Below are positions 1 to 8,383 of a stretch of DNA of 21,092 bases, in pieces. The stretch comes from a virus, in the IMG/VR virus record IMGVR_UViG_3300042479_000196, positions 1-21,092 of that record, one strand, 5' to 3'. The position numbers and the translations under genes are program-made. Under the pieces are notes generated by a model. The model saw only the letters and a program-made list of their open reading frames with translations, was not told where the DNA came from and did not search any database. Positions within the stretch are counted from its first letter, which is position 1. Each line of letters opens with the position of its first letter.

Positions 1-119
1 TTGATCCCTGCAATCAAGTTATATGTATCAACCGCATAATCAATTGTTATTGTATCATTTGATAATGTAATATCATTAATCGCTGAAATCAACTCATCCA
101 TTTGTGCTTCTGTAGCCAT
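1..119 (-). CDS. Hypothetical phage protein, N-terminal part only
   Basis: This is the first 39 codons of a minus-strand gene whose remainder lies beyond the window start. It begins MATEAQMDEL and stays open to the edge. The start is supported by an AAGGA ribosome binding site at 127-131, seven bases upstream of ATG. The visible residues are acidic and polar with no recognisable motif. It is the first gene after the terminator that closes the capsid operon and has two possible promoters of its own upstream, so it probably begins a new transcription unit. The product cannot be named from this fragment. Confidence 0.7.
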   Translation of the reverse strand, partial: MATEAQMDELISAINDITLSNDTITIDYAVDTYNLIAGI

Positions 120-156
120 TTTGTTTTCCTTTATATCTGCTCTCGCATTAGAATCT

Positions 157-185
157 ATTATACATAAGCCGTAGGTAGATATGAA
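157..185 (-). promoter_or_regulatory. Possible sigma70-type promoter, proximal
   Basis: On the minus strand a perfect TATAAT (162-157) is preceded, after a 17-base spacer, by TTCATA (185-180), which matches 4 of 6 bases of the -35 consensus. Transcription would start about 30 bases upstream of the gene at 119. In AT-rich DNA such matches arise by chance, so this is a candidate only. Confidence 0.35.
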
Positions 186-233
186 GTTGTTTGGGTAACC
201 TCATTAATGTTCCGTTCACAGGTCCGTGTTTAT

Positions 234-262
234 ATTATATAGGAAACACAGCGTTGTAGCAA
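234..262 (-). promoter_or_regulatory. Possible sigma70-type promoter, distal
   Basis: On the minus strand TTGCTA (262-257) and a perfect TATAAT (239-234) are separated by exactly 17 bases. The site lies just beyond the capsid-operon terminator and points toward the gene at 119. Position, spacing and -10 match make it the best host-type promoter candidate in the window, although the -35 matches only 4 of 6 bases. Confidence 0.5.
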
Positions 263-273
263 TCATAAAGGGT

Positions 274-300
274 AAAAAAGGAGACCGAAGTCTCCCTTTT
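274..300 (-). terminator. Rho-independent terminator after the capsid gene
   Basis: Read on the minus strand there is a GGAGAC / GTCTCC stem (295-290 with 285-280) closed by a UUCG tetraloop with a C-G closing pair, followed by six Ts (279-274). A run of As on the 5' side can extend the stem. It lies about 25 bases past the stop of the capsid gene at 324. This is a textbook intrinsic terminator and marks the end of the structural operon. Confidence 0.92.
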
Positions 301-323
301 TTGTTTTACACTATAATACTTGA

Positions 324-1496
324 TTAAGGTGTAACGTCGCCTGCACCTTGGTTTACACGACTTACTAGAGCCGCTGGACGTGCGCTTGGCAAACTTGCTT
401 GTGCTGTTGTACCTGCTGTGATGTTGTTTAATACACCAACGCCAGCTGGGTTACGTACAATTAATGTACCTTCCATAATGAACTGATCCAAACTAGCATC
501 AGCATTACTGAATACTTCGTTGTTAGGACCTAGGTCACGTAAACTACCCCACTGAACAACATCTTCGTTTAAGAAGTAAATGCTGTTAGGTGATACTTGA
601 TCCATAATCCAAGAATCATAGATTTCGTATGTGTAGTTGAAGTCGCCTTCGTATGTGCTGATTGTGTCACCACGTGCTGAGTCAACACGATTGATACCAC
701 GTGATTGTGGCATATTGTCGCTTAAACTAGTACGCAATGATGTTGGAGCAACAACAGTGCGAATCTTAGCATTGTAACGCTGTTCAGCAACAGTTACCAA
801 TTGCTTGTATAACGCAGGGCTAAAGAACTGGTTAGTAAATGTGCCTGTGTAATACTGGCTACCTTGAGCCGCAATGTTGAATGTGTCGTTAGCAGTAGTA
901 GCACTATCGCTTGACTCATTGTTAGTAGAGGTATTCAAACCTGTTACTGTACCTGATGTTGTGTTGAAAGACATTGTACCAGCAAAGCTGTTCAATGAAC
1001 CCATACGACGACCTGTTTGACCAGCTGGTAAACCAGATGCTGAGCCAGATTGACCTGCATACTTAGTACCGATTTGGTCTTGACGAACTAGTTGTAACTC
1101 AACGTCAAACATCAATTCAATCAATTGCTTGACTTCTTGATATGCTTGTGGGTCACCACCAGATTGCATAACAGCACGTGCTGTGCCTGAAGCGGCAATA
1201 ACTGTACTGAAAATCTGTGTGTAGTTACCTAAGTTGAAACGCTGATTTGATTCTGCTTGGCTGGTATTAACAGCGGCACCTTCAACTTGCGCTTGTACTG
1301 CTGGAGCACGATAGATATCGTCTGTCCATAGTGGCAATGTTGAATTAACTTTGCGCTTTTTTGACATACACATATTAAGTACAGGTGTATCGTCTTTAAC
1401 ACGATTTGAAACATCTAAATCTAAGTCTTTGACAACGATATCTGCACCGTATGCTGTTGTACCGTTACCAATTTGACTGGTTGTAATTTCTGCCAT
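324..1496 (-). CDS. Major capsid protein, SU10/DUF5309-like
   Basis: This 390-residue protein probably forms the icosahedral head shell. The N-terminal segment, with DTPVLNM followed by a Lys/Arg cluster and LPLWTDD, and the middle block around RTVVAPTSLRT resemble the SU10-type (DUF5309) major capsid family, which adopts an HK97-like fold. The length is usual for that family. The Ser/Thr/Gly/Asn-rich stretch near residues 150-210 may be a surface loop. An AAGGAG site lies just upstream of the ATG. It follows the scaffold-like gene by 34 bases and is closed by a strong terminator, the usual place for a highly expressed capsid gene. The family call rests on recognised sequence character, not on a search; virion structural role is very likely. 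Confidence 0.85.
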   Translation of the reverse strand: MAEITTSQIGNGTTAYGADIVVKDLDLDVSNRVKDDTPVLNMCMSKKRKVNSTLPLWTDDIYRAPAVQAQVEGAAVNTSQAESNQRFNLGNYTQIFSTVIAASGTARAVMQSGGDPQAYQEVKQLIELMFDVELQLVRQDQIGTKYAGQSGSASGLPAGQTGRRMGSLNSFAGTMSFNTTSGTVTGLNTSTNNESSDSATTANDTFNIAAQGSQYYTGTFTNQFFSPALYKQLVTVAEQRYNAKIRTVVAPTSLRTSLSDNMPQSRGINRVDSARGDTISTYEGDFNYTYEIYDSWIMDQVSPNSIYFLNEDVVQWGSLRDLGPNNEVFSNADASLDQFIMEGTLIVRNPAGVGVLNNITAGTTAQASLPSARPAALVSRVNQGAGDVTP

Positions 1497-1530
1497 TTTA
1501 TTCTCCTTGAATGTATATATAGGCTATATT

Positions 1531-2694
1531 TTATCTACCACCTCTTGCACCACGAATTTGTGTTAGTCGTTGTGTTAAGAGATTGTCTGCGGCTTTTTTA
1601 TCACCGCCCTTGGCTTGTTCACGAAGCTTGCTGAGTTCATCACTGTTACCCTTTTGGGTACTTGATCCACGGCGTTGCGTTAGCACTGCCATACTTGATC
1701 CAGCTGACTTAGTAGTTGGTTTGTCTCTATAGCGTAATCCATCTCTTACTAATGAAAGTAAGTTCTCATCACTACTGATGAGGTCAATGTTAGGAACACC
1801 AGGTATGATTTCTTGTCTGGCTTGAGGCCATATTTTAGAAACCTTATCTCGCACTTCATTATAGACATATTCGTTTTTCAACTCTTTGTCTGTAAATCCT
1901 TTACGTGCCTGATCCAATCGTTCTGCGACTTGTTGAGCACGAACTTGCCTGAACTGGTCTATCTGTGGCTTCATTTGTCCTATTACGGATTGTTGTTGCC
2001 TGATGTACTGTTCATTCTGTTGCATTGCTGCCCTAATCCTTGCTTGTGTTGCAGGATCATTAGTGCGCTGTAACTGCTGTTGAAAAGTTGTTTGATAGTT
2101 TTGTGTTTTCACAATCTCATCATACGCACCTTGCAACTTTGGTTGAATGGTAAATTCCATCGCTAATGTCAAACCTTCTTGCTCAAGATGCTTTCCCTTT
2201 AGGTACTCGTCAAACTCAGCCTTCTGGATTTTTAACTCTCTTGCTTCTTCGTGTATTGCTGATCCCTGACCTAGTATTGCCGCGGCTTTTTTAGCATCTA
2301 TTACGACTTCTTTACCGTTTCGCATAAACTTGAACTTAGCGTTCGGGTTTGTATCTGCGAATTCAATAAAGTCAATCAAATCTTCTGCTGAACTCTCATT
2401 ACTACCAGTAGTTACCTCTTGAGGGCTATCTGTTTCTTGATTGTCGCTAACATTACTATTATCATTGGTATCACCAACTTCGGCTTCAGCATTATCGCTG
2501 GGTGCCACAGGGCTTGAAGTATCTGCCGATCCATCTTGACCTGTTGCAGGTTGCTCTGCTTGCTGTCTAAGTAGGTTACGCTCTGTGTGTTCACGCATAG
2601 CGGCCATTTTAGATGCAATACTTGCATCGCTTGTAACTGCACTTTGACTTGCGACCGCACTGTTTTCAGTGTTAGGACTTGTCGTTGTTTCCAT
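1531..2694 (-). CDS. Probable capsid scaffolding protein
   Basis: This 387-residue protein lies directly upstream of the capsid gene and has scaffold-like composition. Residues 1-105 are acidic, Ser/Thr/Asn-rich and probably disordered. Residues 118-145 form a compact block containing FKFMRNGKEVVIDAKKA. Residues 150-265 are rich in Gln, Glu and Arg, as expected for long helices or a coiled coil. The C-terminus is basic and Gly-rich, ending RGARGGR, as is common where scaffolds contact the inner capsid surface. A scaffold would guide procapsid assembly and leave before packaging. Start: ATG with AAGGAAA upstream. No protease motif is visible, so I do not call it a prohead protease. Position and composition support the role; sequence homology was not tested. 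Confidence 0.7.
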   Translation of the reverse strand: METTTSPNTENSAVASQSAVTSDASIASKMAAMREHTERNLLRQQAEQPATGQDGSADTSSPVAPSDNAEAEVGDTNDNSNVSDNQETDSPQEVTTGSNESSAEDLIDFIEFADTNPNAKFKFMRNGKEVVIDAKKAAAILGQGSAIHEEARELKIQKAEFDEYLKGKHLEQEGLTLAMEFTIQPKLQGAYDEIVKTQNYQTTFQQQLQRTNDPATQARIRAAMQQNEQYIRQQQSVIGQMKPQIDQFRQVRAQQVAERLDQARKGFTDKELKNEYVYNEVRDKVSKIWPQARQEIIPGVPNIDLISSDENLLSLVRDGLRYRDKPTTKSAGSSMAVLTQRRGSSTQKGNSDELSKLREQAKGGDKKAADNLLTQRLTQIRGARGGR

Positions 2695-2704
2695 TTATGT
2701 TTCC

Positions 2705-3049
2705 TTAATTTAATTCTTCGGGCACGTTAGTGTTACCGAGCTTATTTTTCAAATATACTGCTTTTTTCAAAGAAGTAATGAAACTGTCTATTCCAGCGAG
2801 TTCGTTACATAACGAAACTCGTTGCATATTATCTTCGGGTGTGTGACCTCTTATACTTGCTAAGTTATCAGCACACTCAAACTTAAAATGATGCACGAAC
2901 ATTGCTAAGTCTTTATTCTTAAGCAATGCCTCTGCTTGACTTCCGTAATGTCTAACTCTGTCCTGTTGAGCAGGAGTTAGTTTGTTTATATTACTTAAAT
3001 CAACTGTTAATCTGTTGTTGAAAAAATCTACTGTATTGTCATTAATCAT
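2705..3049 (-). CDS. Hypothetical protein, 114 aa
   Basis: This is a soluble, mostly helical-looking protein with no membrane segment. It sits between the 58-codon ORF and the scaffold gene, ending 10 bases before the scaffold start. The start is well supported: GAGGA, at the very end of the preceding small ORF, lies just upstream of the ATG. Its position between portal and scaffold suggests a head-assembly accessory role, but I recognise no family. Confidence 0.75.
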   Translation of the reverse strand: MINDNTVDFFNNRLTVDLSNINKLTPAQQDRVRHYGSQAEALLKNKDLAMFVHHFKFECADNLASIRGHTPEDNMQRVSLCNELAGIDSFITSLKKAVYLKNKLGNTNVPEELN

Positions 3050-3051
3050 TG

Positions 3052-3228
3052 CTATTCCTCAATATATGGAGTTACATTTTGGTCTTCAATATCTTTGTAT
3101 AACTGAAGAATTCTATTAGAAATATGGTTTATTGATACTATTGGATTGTCACTGTAATCCACTGTAGCAATATCAACTATTTCTTCATTTCCATCATCTA
3201 ACTCTTTTACATATAATGTTGTTTTCAT
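3052..3228 (-). CDS. Small acidic hypothetical protein, 58 aa
   Basis: A 58-codon ORF fills the gap between the portal and the 114-aa gene. It starts MKTTLYVKEL, continues acidic (DDGNEE), and ends TPYIEE before TAG. A TATAAATA element lies 22 bases upstream. Its last codons carry the GAGGA ribosome binding site of the next gene, two bases before that ATG, so the two are probably translationally coupled. Its own ribosome binding site is weak (GGAATAGTA). It reads like a real phage gene in the dense operon; no function is recognisable. Confidence 0.6.
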   Translation of the reverse strand: MKTTLYVKELDDGNEEIVDIATVDYSDNPIVSINHISNRILQLYKDIEDQNVTPYIEE

Positions 3229-3249
3229 TACTATTCCATTGTTGTAATC

Positions 3250-3257
3250 TATTTATA
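3250..3257 (-). promoter_or_regulatory. T4-late-type promoter element TATAAATA
   Basis: A perfect TATAAATA lies on the minus strand between the portal stop and the 58-aa ORF. It is the consensus -10 of T4 late promoters. It would drive the two small genes, scaffold and capsid. A sigma factor of the gp55 type is not in the window, so the link is inferred. Confidence 0.45.
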
Positions 3258-3265
3258 CAAATATT

Positions 3266-5548
3266 TTACGAATATACTTTTGGATCTCCCGCTGCCACTG
3301 CCATAAAATCTAATTGACTTTCAGCATCAACGCCTTCCATTTCTGCTTGTATTTGCTGAGCCTTAACAGTATCTAAATTAGCACTTGCTAAACGTTTCTT
3401 ATCTTCAGCACTTGGTTCACGATTCTTCATTGCTTCAGCACCCTGTGCAATCATCTGTTCTACTTCGTCATCGCTTGGTAAATAACTATCTGCGTCTTTT
3501 ACACCTAAAACATACAATGTATCAGCGAACGGCTTCTTGACCTTTTGATATATTTCTTTAGTCAATGTGCCTGCTTGAACCATACCTGTAGTTGTAGTGT
3601 ATAAATCAGTTTGACACTTTTGAATGATTTGTAATCTGCCCAATGCATTTTCTTCACTCATCATACCCAAACTTAGTTCCATACGTATTTGTTTTCTATC
3701 ACAGAAGTTCATATCGTCCCAAGATTGATAATCTAAGTATACAGGTTGTTTGTCTGGGTGAAATTGTTGTGCTAACTTCTTAACACCATAATCATCACCA
3801 TACTGAATTAGTGTTCTCCATACTAACCAAATCGCTTCTTTAAGACCTTCAGCACTGTTACGAACTGTATTGTCTTGTATGATTTGATTAGGAGTCAATG
3901 CTAACTGTAATTTGATACCTGAGTTACCGGGTGCCATAACTTCTGGATTAAACACATCACTTGGTGTAGTCATTCCAACCATAGCCATTGTATCTTGTTG
4001 TATGCGGTTCATAGCAACTTCCAAGAATTGTAAGTTTCCGCTTGGAGGAGGCAATTGGTAGATATCTTTTGCTGGGTCAAACTTACTGTCTAAGATAAAG
4101 ATAGCGGCTTCGCCATCTTGCAACATCTCAAAGTCTAATCTGTCTGGCTTAACACCAATACGAGGAGTTGCTGTTAATAGTCCTAACTGTATCTCAGCAC
4201 GTGCGGCTGAAGTGTTGTATTCTTGCATAGGTATCACTGATTCAGCGACACTCATACCATAGAAGTTACCTGGTAGTGGCTTAGGACACATATTAGCAAC
4301 AGGAATAAACTCTACTTCTCTTGCACTGATAATGTATGAGCCTGAGTAAATCAACTCAACTAGTTCTAACTCACCATCACCATCAATATCATATTTGTTC
4401 CAAACTGTAACGATTGATATTTGACGACTATCTGGATCAGCACTTGCCGCACTAGAAACAGGAATACCCATAACTGGAACACTATCACGTGCGTGAATAG
4501 CTAAGTTGTTTAGTACTGAACCTGCTTGGTATGCACCATTCATATTGTATTCTGCGTGAGTTCTAAACTCTTCCAAGTTGATGCCTGGATATAGTTCCAT
4601 TGCTTCTTGTATAGTCATTGGATCGTAGTAACCACAGAATGGTTGATCCTTCATCTCAGGAACTGTAGGATCACAGATCCAATAGTGTTGAGCGATTGGG
4701 TGAAATCTAATATTGATATTGTAGCCAGTTAGTTTATATTTGGCTGAATAGATTGTGTTGCGATTGATAGCACTGTTAAGTATTTCTTCTTGGCTTTCAA
4801 TAGAACTAGCTTGTATCTCTTGTTGTTCCATTGCCATCATTTCTGGATCCATATCTTCTGGCATTTGCATCATACTATTCATACGACTTTCTACCATAGT
4901 TTTTGCTAACTCACCTTGTTGTTCGCCAAGTAGTTGTTGAACTTCAGCAATAACTTTATCCATTTCAACACTAACTTTACGCTTACTTTGACGCAATGTT
5001 GTTAATCCACTATCGCCTGCTTGTTGCTCAAATGCTCTTAGTTGGTCATTTGTGCCTTGTGTTTCTACATAACGAGTAATAGGCTCACGTATGGGCTTAA
5101 TCATCATCATACCATTCTTGTGCATCATCGCATCCATAATCCAACGCTCTAATATGAAGTGTGGATCATTCATTTGATTAACAACTTTATGAACCATATC
5201 AGTTGCTTGTCTTGCGGCTATTTCATCTTCTTCTGTATCTGCTACAAACTCAAAGTTGATTTCGCCATTTGGCATTAGTCCCTTAGCAACTACTGCTGTT
5301 GCGTAATCTACTACGGGTTTTACGGATGGGTGAATGTAGTCAATGCCATTCACTGGGGCTGTTGAATCCGTTACAGCAAGACATAGATAGTGATAATCTG
5401 AAGCACGGTTGACCGCGTTTTTGGTGCCTAAATAGCGCAAGTAACTTGCCATTTTTACATCCATCTGGTTCTTCATACGAACGAACCTTGCGTTCATTGT
5501 TCTGTTTTGATTGATGTTCTCAACTGGGATATTTTTGATATCTAACAT
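3266..5548 (-). CDS. Portal protein
   Basis: This 760-residue protein is the probable portal, the dodecameric ring at the capsid vertex through which DNA enters and leaves. Size and layout fit large podoviral portals (the N4 portal is of similar length). The N-terminal 150 residues carry conserved-looking segments such as SVKPVVDYATAVVAKG and HFILERWIMDAM. Residues about 165-255 form a Met/Gln/Glu-rich insertion that may be flexible. The central part contains AISKEV-type barrel and wing-like segments and MCPKPLPGNFYGMSVAESV, a block typical of portals (path through the clip and stem). It lies between terminase and scaffold/capsid genes, the canonical order. The start ATG has only a distant AAAGG (13 bases upstream). 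Confidence 0.82.
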   Translation of the reverse strand: MLDIKNIPVENINQNRTMNARFVRMKNQMDVKMASYLRYLGTKNAVNRASDYHYLCLAVTDSTAPVNGIDYIHPSVKPVVDYATAVVAKGLMPNGEINFEFVADTEEDEIAARQATDMVHKVVNQMNDPHFILERWIMDAMMHKNGMMMIKPIREPITRYVETQGTNDQLRAFEQQAGDSGLTTLRQSKRKVSVEMDKVIAEVQQLLGEQQGELAKTMVESRMNSMMQMPEDMDPEMMAMEQQEIQASSIESQEEILNSAINRNTIYSAKYKLTGYNINIRFHPIAQHYWICDPTVPEMKDQPFCGYYDPMTIQEAMELYPGINLEEFRTHAEYNMNGAYQAGSVLNNLAIHARDSVPVMGIPVSSAASADPDSRQISIVTVWNKYDIDGDGELELVELIYSGSYIISAREVEFIPVANMCPKPLPGNFYGMSVAESVIPMQEYNTSAARAEIQLGLLTATPRIGVKPDRLDFEMLQDGEAAIFILDSKFDPAKDIYQLPPPSGNLQFLEVAMNRIQQDTMAMVGMTTPSDVFNPEVMAPGNSGIKLQLALTPNQIIQDNTVRNSAEGLKEAIWLVWRTLIQYGDDYGVKKLAQQFHPDKQPVYLDYQSWDDMNFCDRKQIRMELSLGMMSEENALGRLQIIQKCQTDLYTTTTGMVQAGTLTKEIYQKVKKPFADTLYVLGVKDADSYLPSDDEVEQMIAQGAEAMKNREPSAEDKKRLASANLDTVKAQQIQAEMEGVDAESQLDFMAVAAGDPKVYS

Positions 5549-5572
5549 AATGGGGTTTTTACCTTTAGTATA

Positions 5573-5584
5573 GACTATTTAGTC
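5573..5584. promoter_or_regulatory. Palindrome with ACTAAATA element before the portal
   Basis: GACTA-TT-TAGTC is a 5-bp inverted repeat with a two-base centre. On the minus strand it contains ACTAAATA (5583-5576), a variant of the TATAAATA element found in other gaps. It sits in the 57-base gap before the portal start. It could be a weak late promoter or a protein-binding site. Confidence 0.3.
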
Positions 5585-5605
5585 AAAGGCTATTCCTCTG
5601 TGTCA

Positions 5606-6241
5606 TTAAGACTTTCTTTCTTCAATGTTGTAGAACCAATCATCTCCTGCGGTCCATTTGCGTGTGCCATCTACAGTCCATAAGTTTTGTGCAGCCTGAA
5701 AATCAGGAAACTTAGTTTCACTAGGAATTAAACTTTGATCGTACCACAAACAACGATTGTTAGGCTGACAAGCAAACTGTCCATTCTCTAACTTAATAAA
5801 GTTAAACGATTTGTGTTCTTCTGCAACTTCAGTAAATCCTGTATCTACATCCATACCTTCACTACAAAAATCTACTGTAAACAAGTAGTTACCATAATGC
5901 CATTCTTTATCTTTGCCTAAAAACTTCACACCTAAGTTGCGTAAGCCTATCTTTTCTATAATAGTAAAACGATAACCCATACAATCCCATAGTTGCAACA
6001 TATCAATAGGCAATGTTCCTGTGTGGTCTTTTTTCCATACATAAGCGTGTATAGGTAGTTTATCGTATAGTGCACCGTAACTGGGTAATAAACTCTCAAT
6101 GCGAAACACTTGTCCACGCAATGCTTTAAGACTGACCCATATTGCAGGTTCTAGTTCTCCGTGTCCTTTTTGAAAGTTATATAAAAACTCACGCTTTACA
6201 AAGCATTTGATTGGTGGTAATGCTGATACTATGTAGCTCAA
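5606..6241 (-). CDS. Conserved-looking hypothetical protein, 211 aa, TTG start
   Basis: This protein is rich in aromatic residues (Trp, Tyr, Phe) and looks globular, with a central YDKLPIHAYVWKK block and a Trp-rich C-terminus (WTVDGTRKWTAGDDWFY). It begins with TTG, not ATG: AGGAG at 6249-6253 lies seven bases upstream, and the TTG overlaps the preceding stop as TTGA, so translation is probably coupled. It sits between terminase and portal. I believe similar proteins occur in other aquatic phages near head genes, but I cannot name a family. A structural or head-completion role is only a guess from position. Confidence 0.78.
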   Translation of the reverse strand: MSYIVSALPPIKCFVKREFLYNFQKGHGELEPAIWVSLKALRGQVFRIESLLPSYGALYDKLPIHAYVWKKDHTGTLPIDMLQLWDCMGYRFTIIEKIGLRNLGVKFLGKDKEWHYGNYLFTVDFCSEGMDVDTGFTEVAEEHKSFNFIKLENGQFACQPNNRCLWYDQSLIPSETKFPDFQAAQNLWTVDGTRKWTAGDDWFYNIEERKS

Positions 6242-6465
6242 TGGTAATCTCCTGGCAAGATGATTTTAGGTCTGCTCATTTCATCTACTGTATCTTTAAG
6301 ATTACAAGCCTGACATTCTAACTCTGTTGAGTCCTCATCTTCCATTTCATAGATAGTATGTGGAACTTCTGCTATCATCATCATCTTCTCAAACATCTTT
6401 GCGTGTTCTTCACACATTATTGTAGGAAGATTGTTTCCTACAGTTGCTAAAAACTTACTATTCAT
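6238..6465 (-). CDS. Small Cys/His protein, 75 aa
   Basis: The ATG at 6465 is preferred because AAGGA lies about seven bases upstream, directly after the terminase stop; a longer frame from 6501 would overlap the terminase and lacks a site. The protein is acidic and Met-rich. It contains CEEH in the N-terminal half and CQAC further on, a spacing that could bind a metal such as zinc. It overlaps the next gene as TTGA. No family is recognised. Confidence 0.7.
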   Translation of the reverse strand: MNSKFLATVGNNLPTIMCEEHAKMFEKMMMIAEVPHTIYEMEDEDSTELECQACNLKDTVDEMSRPKIILPGDYH

Positions 6466-6473
6466 ATATTTCC

Positions 6474-8084
6474 TTAGTTTGCTGAATATGCTTTTTTCCA
6501 AGCAGGTTTGTTAGTATCATCGTGCTTGACGTATCTGTCTCGTTGTGCCATCATTCTTTGTTGAGGACTACGATTATCCCACGGTTCAGCAATACCATTG
6601 AGACAAGCCAGTATAGCATATCTACAACTATCAATACAGTCGTCTGGGTCACTGAATCTACCCTGTACGTCTACATAATAGTTTTGTGCTTCACTTAGAA
6701 AGTTTGTACAGTTTTCGTTAATCATCAAACTACCCACTTCTAACATTTGACGCATTTGATTGATACCATAACTCTTATGATTAGTTGTGCGACCTTCACT
6801 ATCTGGTGGATTCATAATCGCTTTCTCATATACGTTTAGTTCATAACTCTCAAATAGTTCACGTATTGATGCCGCACTCATAGTGTATCTGCCACTAGTG
6901 TTTGCGTCAGCAGGTAAAACGATAGGAGTACCAAACACTTCAGGACGAAGGAGATGATTGATATACTGAGTGGGGACTGCTTCTTCAATACCCTGCACAA
7001 TAATCTGTTTATGTAAATAAGCGGTTCGCTCATATGGTTCCCAATACATTAGTGATATAACTGTTTTATCATTGACTAAGCCTAAGTCAAGTGCGATAAC
7101 TCTATGTATGTTAGGCAATCGTGTGAAATCAATTTCACCCGTCTTATATGTAGGCCAGTTGTTGATTTGGAATACAGCACCTTTACCCATAACAGGCTTA
7201 CCTGCCATACGTGCTTCACGTTCGTGTGGTAAATAATCTCGCTCCAATTGTCTGCGAGTTTCTTTTAATAAGAATGGATGACCCCAAGGATCGTATTCTG
7301 GAACATCATCCCAAGCAACACGAATATAGTTGTATCCTTCTTCTTTGTTCCAGAACTTACTAACCAATCCATTCAATCCTTTGAGGGGAGTAAAAGAACA
7401 TAAAACCTTACCTTGTGTAGTTGCTGTACGAGTTACAATCTCACTAAAGAAATCATCTGGTGGTTGTTCGTCAAATACGGCTAAGTTAAGTTTGAAACCC
7501 TGTAGTTGTCTAACTTCTTGCGTATAATTGGCAAATAACAGATAACTATTACCACCAGACTTATGCTTAATTTCACACCCAATATTATTGGCGCCGTCAT
7601 TACGCATTGTACTAGTAATAATACAGTCACGTGGTATAGCACCAGATCCAAGATTTTCAGTGATTTTGACATCCTGTGTTCCTAACAATTCATTTTGTAA
7701 TACAAGAGCAACTTGGCTCCAACCCTCACCAGCAACCATTGCTGTGATAGGTCCTTCATAACGAAAGCCTTCCCACCATTCAGGATATAATCCAGTGAGA
7801 TGCATTGCTGTCTCAAAACAAGTAGATACTGTTTTACCAATACGATTGGCTGCAAGAATACCTCTACGTTCGTGTATGCCAGTTTTGAAAAACTCAAGTT
7901 GATGCTGAAATGGTCTAAAATACTTTAGTTGGTTGTATTTCATATCATCAGCAACACTGATGCTTAGATCCATTAAACTACTTTTTAATGGTCCCGGTAT
8001 AGTTTTGAGACTGTCAATAGTGAGATTGTTTTTATCCACACTATATCGCAATGCCCTCGCCATTAGAACATCTTCGCCTAGCAT
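6474..8084 (-). CDS. terL: Terminase large subunit (packaging ATPase/nuclease)
   Basis: This 536-residue protein drives DNA into the procapsid and cuts the genome. The ATPase domain shows a Walker A-type loop AANRIGKT at residues 78-85, a Walker B LAVFDE at 201-206 with the catalytic Glu, and a coupling motif SFTP at 230-233. The RNase H-like nuclease domain follows, with acidic residues at D333 (ALDLG), D393 (PADAN) and D482/D485 (SDPDDCID). The length is normal. The start has AAAGG seven bases upstream and shares one base with the upstream stop (TAATG), so translation is coupled to the 99-aa gene. All key residues are present and the enzyme looks intact. Confidence 0.95.
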   Translation of the reverse strand: MLGEDVLMARALRYSVDKNNLTIDSLKTIPGPLKSSLMDLSISVADDMKYNQLKYFRPFQHQLEFFKTGIHERRGILAANRIGKTVSTCFETAMHLTGLYPEWWEGFRYEGPITAMVAGEGWSQVALVLQNELLGTQDVKITENLGSGAIPRDCIITSTMRNDGANNIGCEIKHKSGGNSYLLFANYTQEVRQLQGFKLNLAVFDEQPPDDFFSEIVTRTATTQGKVLCSFTPLKGLNGLVSKFWNKEEGYNYIRVAWDDVPEYDPWGHPFLLKETRRQLERDYLPHEREARMAGKPVMGKGAVFQINNWPTYKTGEIDFTRLPNIHRVIALDLGLVNDKTVISLMYWEPYERTAYLHKQIIVQGIEEAVPTQYINHLLRPEVFGTPIVLPADANTSGRYTMSAASIRELFESYELNVYEKAIMNPPDSEGRTTNHKSYGINQMRQMLEVGSLMINENCTNFLSEAQNYYVDVQGRFSDPDDCIDSCRYAILACLNGIAEPWDNRSPQQRMMAQRDRYVKHDDTNKPAWKKAYSAN

Positions 8085-8383
8085 TAACTTGCCTTTAAAC
8101 TTTTATGTACAAAGTATATTGCTTCAAGTGCTTTGCTTAAATCTTTAAGTTCTTGTGGTGATAGTTTCCAAGTACTTACATCTTCAATCAATACACCATC
8201 ACGCTTATCAAGTCCTGCTTGTAATCGTTCTGTTAGTAATCGTAGTATGTGTTCGCATTGACCAGGAAACTTCTCAGCAAAAGCGACACGATGACTTGCG
8301 TTAATCTTTTGTAAGATTAATGTGTCTTTTACTTTTGCATCTTCTCTTGCCTGATGAATCATCGTGTCTCTTATTTCGTTCAT
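8084..8383 (-). CDS. Hypothetical protein coupled to terminase, 99 aa
   Basis: This is a small, helical-looking, charged protein with no recognised motif. Its stop overlaps the terminase start (TAATG) and its start overlaps the preceding stop (ATGA), so the three genes are tightly coupled. The place just before terL is where many phages encode the small terminase subunit, and the size would suit a compact one. However, no helix-turn-helix is obvious, and a second candidate lies at 12306-12656. I therefore leave the function open. Confidence 0.78.
   Translation of the reverse strand: MNEIRDTMIHQAREDAKVKDTLILQKINASHRVAFAEKFPGQCEHILRLLTERLQAGLDKRDGVLIEDVSTWKLSPQELKDLSKALEAIYFVHKSLKAS

Noticed and set aside
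1531-2694. Prohead protease-scaffold fusion
   Set aside because: No protease domain precedes the scaffold-like part; the N-terminus is acidic and low-complexity.
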